Shown piece by piece: positions 5,956 through 7,481 of a stretch of DNA of 7,481 nt. Position numbers and translations under genes: made by a program. Source of the stretch: Bacteroidota bacterium (GTDB lineage Bacteria > Bacteroidota > Bacteroidia > Bacteroidales > VadinHA17); assembly GCA_030593185.1 (NCBI GenBank), contig JAUVHQ010000094.1:1-7481 (forward strand), given 5' to 3'. How positions within the stretch are numbered: position 1 is the stretch's first letter; every line of letters begins with the position of its first letter. The notes below the pieces were generated by a model. That model did no database searches and was not told where the DNA came from. It saw only the letters and a program-made list of their open reading frames with translations.

Positions 5956-6543
5956 ATGATTCATAATTTACCTGATTATGAACTGATAGAACGGTTCATG
6001 AATGGTAGTCAACCAAGTATTGAAGAGTTAATTAATCGCTACAAAACTAAAGTTTATACCTATATTTTGCTGATGGTCAAAAATCAGCAGCTTGCCGAAG
6101 ATCTGTTTCAGGAAACATTCATTAAAGTAATCCAATCACTTAAAATGCATAAATATAAGGATAACGGAAAGTTTGTTTCCTGGGTAATACGTATTGCTCA
6201 TAATCTGGTGATTGACCATTTTCGTAAAGAAAAACAGATAAATACCTGTAATAACGAGGATTATGAAGCTGACTTGTTTAACTCAAGTAAGTTTTCAGCA
6301 AAAAACATTGAACAATTAATTGTACATGACCAGATAATCAAAGATGTCAGGAAACTTATTGATGAATTACCTGGTGATCAAAAAGAGGTTGTTATGCTTA
6401 GGCACTATGGCAATCTTAGTTTCAAAGAAATTGCTGAGCAAACAGATGTTAGTATCAATACTGCCCTGGGTAGAATGAGATACGCACTTATAAATATGCG
6501 AAAGATGATTGAAGAGAAAAAATTGAGTCTTACCTATTATTAA
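5956..6543 (+). CDS. ECF-type RNA polymerase sigma factor (sigma-70 family)
   Basis: This encodes 195 residues. Region 2 covers about residues 20-92, with AEDLFQETFIKVIQSL (47-62) for core polymerase binding and GKFVSWVIRIAHNLVIDHFRK (71-91) for -10 recognition and melting. Region 4 covers about 131-184, with LPGDQKEVVMLRHYGNLSF followed by the helix-turn-helix FKEIAEQTDVSINTALGRMRYAL (156-178) for -35 recognition. A linker of about 40 residues lies between them and region 3 is absent, as in ECF sigma factors. The INTALGRMRYAL ending is typical of a Bacteroidota ECF group. It replaces the housekeeping sigma factor on a dedicated set of promoters, but the target genes are not deducible here. 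It is transcribed divergently from uvrA. No anti-sigma gene (transmembrane or zinc-binding) follows directly; the next ORF is a 61-residue candidate about 390 bp away. The start is fixed by the Shine-Dalgarno site. Confidence 0.93.
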   Translation: MIHNLPDYELIERFMNGSQPSIEELINRYKTKVYTYILLMVKNQQLAEDLFQETFIKVIQSLKMHKYKDNGKFVSWVIRIAHNLVIDHFRKEKQINTCNNEDYEADLFNSSKFSAKNIEQLIVHDQIIKDVRKLIDELPGDQKEVVMLRHYGNLSFKEIAEQTDVSINTALGRMRYALINMRKMIEEKKLSLTYY

Positions 6544-6600
6544 GAGTACTTTAGGTTTGAGGTTGTCATGTTTTTCCTTTTAGACATAGTAAGAATACTG

Positions 6601-6656
6601 ATTTTGCGAACGAAGTGAAGCAATTTCCACTGGCTTTTCGTAAAGCTCATGACAGT
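6601..6656 (+). repeat. Two-block repeat, copy 1
   Basis: Bases 6601-6624 and 6635-6656 are identical to 7192-7215 and 7226-7247, while the 10 bp between them match at only 5 positions. The first block begins ATTTTGCGAACGAAGTGAAG and the second contains TTTTCGTAAAGCTCATGAC. Weaker similarity continues upstream to 6576. The first block resembles the widespread short repeats of the form ATTGCGA…GAAGCAAT found in many bacterial genomes (from memory). Confidence 0.85.
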
Positions 6657-6689
6657 TCTTTTTTTGGAGGTTTATGTTGTTCTTGGGAG

Positions 6690-6746
6690 ATTGCTTCCCT
6701 TCGACTTTGCTCAGGAGACAGCGCGTAGCTACGCTTCTCGCAAAAT
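6690..6746 (-). repeat. Inverted, interrupted copy of the first repeat block
   Basis: On the plus strand, 6690-6703 (ATTGCTTCCCTTCG) matches the reverse complement of the first repeat block at 13 of 14 positions, and 6738-6746 (TCGCAAAAT) completes it at 9 of 9. The 34 bp between the two parts (6704-6737) are extra and include CTTTGCTCAGGAGACAGC-like sequence and a 12-bp palindrome. With copy 1 it forms a head-to-head pair that could fold into a long interrupted hairpin. Confidence 0.6.
6723..6734. repeat. 12-bp perfect palindrome
   Basis: GCGTAGCTACGC is fully self-complementary. It lies in the 34-bp segment that interrupts the inverted repeat copy. It is GC-rich compared with its surroundings, so it stands out from background AT-rich symmetry. 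Confidence 0.65.
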
Positions 6747-6827
6747 CCTGTTTCACTATATAAAAGCATGTTTTTTTTCATTCCTTACTCTTATCTATTC
6801 AAGGGTACTGTACATATCCTTCTATTC

Positions 6828-6842
6828 GTAACCAGTAACCAG
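6828..6842 (+). repeat. Short heptamer repeat, AACCAGT type
   Basis: GTAACCAGTAACCAG contains two 7-bp units of the same family as 1141-1171 and, in reverse orientation, 1011-1068 and 7312-7326. Confidence 0.7.
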
Positions 6843-6934
6843 CTGACAGGTTATTAAAAAAGATTTCCACCCCTTAAATACTAAATCTTCGGGTATAACG
6901 TTTTAATGTATATCAAAACAATAATTGTCTGCCT

Positions 6935-7120
6935 ATGGAACAAAGTTATACTCCTATCCCTTTACTCAGTAATAATGTAGATAACGACACGGACTTGTAC
7001 CACCTTGAATGGCAGGTGGAACATTCTTTTAGTGACGTTTTATCTCTTCTTTTTCTTCTTCAATTTGATGTTAGAAAAGAAGTGACCGAGAAATTGTTTC
7101 GACAAATTGAAGAATCGTGA
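6935..7120 (+). CDS. Possible small acidic protein of unknown function
   Basis: An ATG-to-TGA frame of 61 residues. I do not recognise a family. The protein is acidic, has no signal peptide, and is leucine- and phenylalanine-rich in the middle (FSDVLSLLFLLQFDVRKEV at about 32-50), with a charged C-terminal helix-like end (TEKLFRQIEES). In favour of a real gene: the amino acid mix is ordinary and protein-like, most of the frame lies outside the repeats, and it is co-oriented downstream of the sigma factor. Against: no Shine-Dalgarno or clear promoter, its short length, and the last codons overlap a GAAGAAT heptamer. It might be a small partner of the sigma factor, but that is only positional speculation. 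Confidence 0.45.
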   Translation: MEQSYTPIPLLSNNVDNDTDLYHLEWQVEHSFSDVLSLLFLLQFDVRKEVTEKLFRQIEES

Positions 7121-7132
7121 AGAGTGAAGAAT
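7109..7132 (+). repeat. GAAGART heptamer repeat
   Basis: Units GAAGAAT, then CGT, then GAAGAGT and GAAGAAT. It covers the last codons and stop of the small ORF. The part GAAGAGTGAAGA at 7119-7130 is the exact reverse complement of 7265-7276. Confidence 0.65.
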
Positions 7133-7191
7133 TCATGTTTCATATATCGGTTACAAATTATACATACCTTTAAAGCATAATAAGTATACGG

Positions 7192-7247
7192 ATTTTGCGA
7201 ACGAAGTGAAGCAATCTTTCATGACTTTTCGTAAAGCTCATGACAGT
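7192..7247 (+). repeat. Two-block repeat, copy 2
   Basis: This is the second copy of the 24 + 10 + 22 bp element at 6601-6656, in the same orientation and 591 bp downstream. Both outer blocks are identical and only the 10-bp centre differs. It lies between the arms of a 12-bp inverted repeat (7119-7130 and 7265-7276). Confidence 0.85.
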
Positions 7248-7264
7248 CCATCTACCTACTCAAC

Positions 7265-7276
7265 TCTTCACTCTTC
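7265..7276 (-). repeat. Inverted partner of the GAAGAGTGAAGA repeat
   Basis: TCTTCACTCTTC is the exact reverse complement of 7119-7130. The pair flanks two-block repeat copy 2, about 134 bp apart. It runs directly into the CCTTTTG array. Confidence 0.65.
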
Positions 7277-7308
7277 CCTTTTGCCTTCTGCCTTTTGCCT
7301 TTTGCCTT
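7277..7308 (+). repeat. CCTTTTG heptamer tandem array
   Basis: Four 7-bp units CCTTTTG, CCTTCTG, CCTTTTG, CCTTTTG followed by CCTT. It lies in the gap just past the end of rsmE. It has the same 7-bp period as the other arrays in this window but a different unit sequence. Confidence 0.85.
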
Positions 7309-7311
7309 GAC

Positions 7312-7326
7312 ACTGGTTACTGGTTA
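7312..7326 (+). repeat. ACTGGTT heptamer repeat overlapping the end of rsmE
   Basis: ACTGGTTACTGGTTA holds two ACTGGTT units, the reverse-complement form of the 6828-6842 repeat. On the minus strand it encodes the final Asn-Gln and the TAA stop of rsmE (stop at 7319-7317). Confidence 0.75.
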
Positions 7327-7481
7327 ATCAGATTGACAGTATGACAGGCAACAATACCGGCTGTTTCTGTACGTAACCTGCTTGTTCCCAGTCGTATTGA
7401 ATAGAATCCGTTTTTAGTTGCCTGATGTACTTCTTCTGAAGAAAAATCTCCCTCAGGACCAATTAAGATCAGAATATCATC
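7317..7481 (-). CDS. rsmE: RsmE, 16S rRNA (uracil-1498-N3)-methyltransferase, C-terminal end
   Basis: On the minus strand the frame is open from the window edge to TAA at 7319-7317, giving the last 54 residues of a protein usually about 235 long. RsmE methylates N3 of U1498 in 16S rRNA of the small ribosomal subunit, using S-adenosylmethionine. The visible part is the C-terminal half of the SPOUT methyltransferase knot: LIGPEGDFSSEEV at visible residues 6-18, which forms part of the cofactor site, and LGTSRLRTETAGIVACHT at 31-48, the knot's other conserved loop. Both motifs are intact. The last residues and the stop are written in a heptamer repeat, so the natural C-terminus may have been changed slightly. 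The 5' end lies outside the window. Confidence 0.93.
   Translation of the reverse strand, partial: DDILILIGPEGDFSSEEVHQATKNGFYSIRLGTSRLRTETAGIVACHTVNLINQ

Larger units (their letters stand above)
6544..6934. other. Gene-free, repeat-rich intergenic region
   Basis: About 390 bp after the sigma factor gene hold one copy of a two-block repeat, an interrupted inverted copy of its first block with a 12-bp palindrome, and a short heptamer pair, listed separately. A 60-residue ORF at 6649-6831 is built largely from these repeats and is not accepted as a gene. No clear intrinsic terminator for the sigma factor gene was found. Confidence 0.65.

Noticed and set aside
6649..6831. A 60-residue plus-strand ORF after the sigma factor
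   Set aside because: Its central part is a translation of the inverted repeat and palindrome, it has no ribosome site, and the C-terminal part is low-complexity hydrophobic sequence from AT-rich DNA.
6601..7247. CRISPR-like repeats
   Set aside because: Only two copies 591 bp apart, no regular unique spacers and no cas genes.

Overview
This window reads as chromosomal DNA from an AT-rich member of the Bacteroidota, probably Bacteroidales/Marinilabiliales-like. The evidence is the Bacteroidota style of its UvrA, RsmE, ECF sigma factor and DUF1015 protein, a TAnnTTTG-type promoter upstream of uvrA, lipoprotein and secreted-protein signals of the usual Bacteroidota form, and gaps filled with degenerate heptanucleotide repeats. 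No phage, transposase, CRISPR array, tRNA or rRNA was found.

Layout. (1) 1-834, plus strand: the 3' part of a DUF1015-family gene that continues off the left edge. (2) 835-1487: about 650 bp without a gene, holding two arrays of 7-bp repeats, a small hairpin and an 18-bp inverted repeat about 355 bp apart. (3) 1488-2867, plus strand: a two-gene unit encoding an outer-membrane-type lipoprotein and a small exported protein, ending at a strong stem-loop terminator (2887-2919). (4) 2948-5791, minus strand: a full-length uvrA (nucleotide excision repair damage-recognition ATPase) whose frame is open throughout except for one TAA codon at 4450-4448. (5) 5792-5955: a divergent promoter region with a 14-bp palindrome and a strong Shine-Dalgarno sequence. 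(6) 5956-6543, plus strand: an ECF-type RNA polymerase sigma factor. (7) 6544-7316: a repeat-rich stretch with one plausible 61-residue ORF (6935-7120), two copies of a two-block repeat, an interrupted inverted copy and several heptamer arrays. (8) 7317-7481, minus strand: the C-terminal end of rsmE, whose stop codon lies inside a heptamer repeat.

The genes do not form one pathway. UvrA and RsmE are housekeeping functions. The lipoprotein/exported pair is probably one envelope operon of unknown role. The sigma factor is divergent from uvrA, so the two share a control region, but co-regulation is only a hypothesis. The observations most worth checking are the single in-frame nonsense codon in an otherwise intact uvrA, the period-7 repeats that occupy nearly every gap, and the two-block repeat family around 6.6-7.25 kb. 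No clearly new defence or mobile system is visible.
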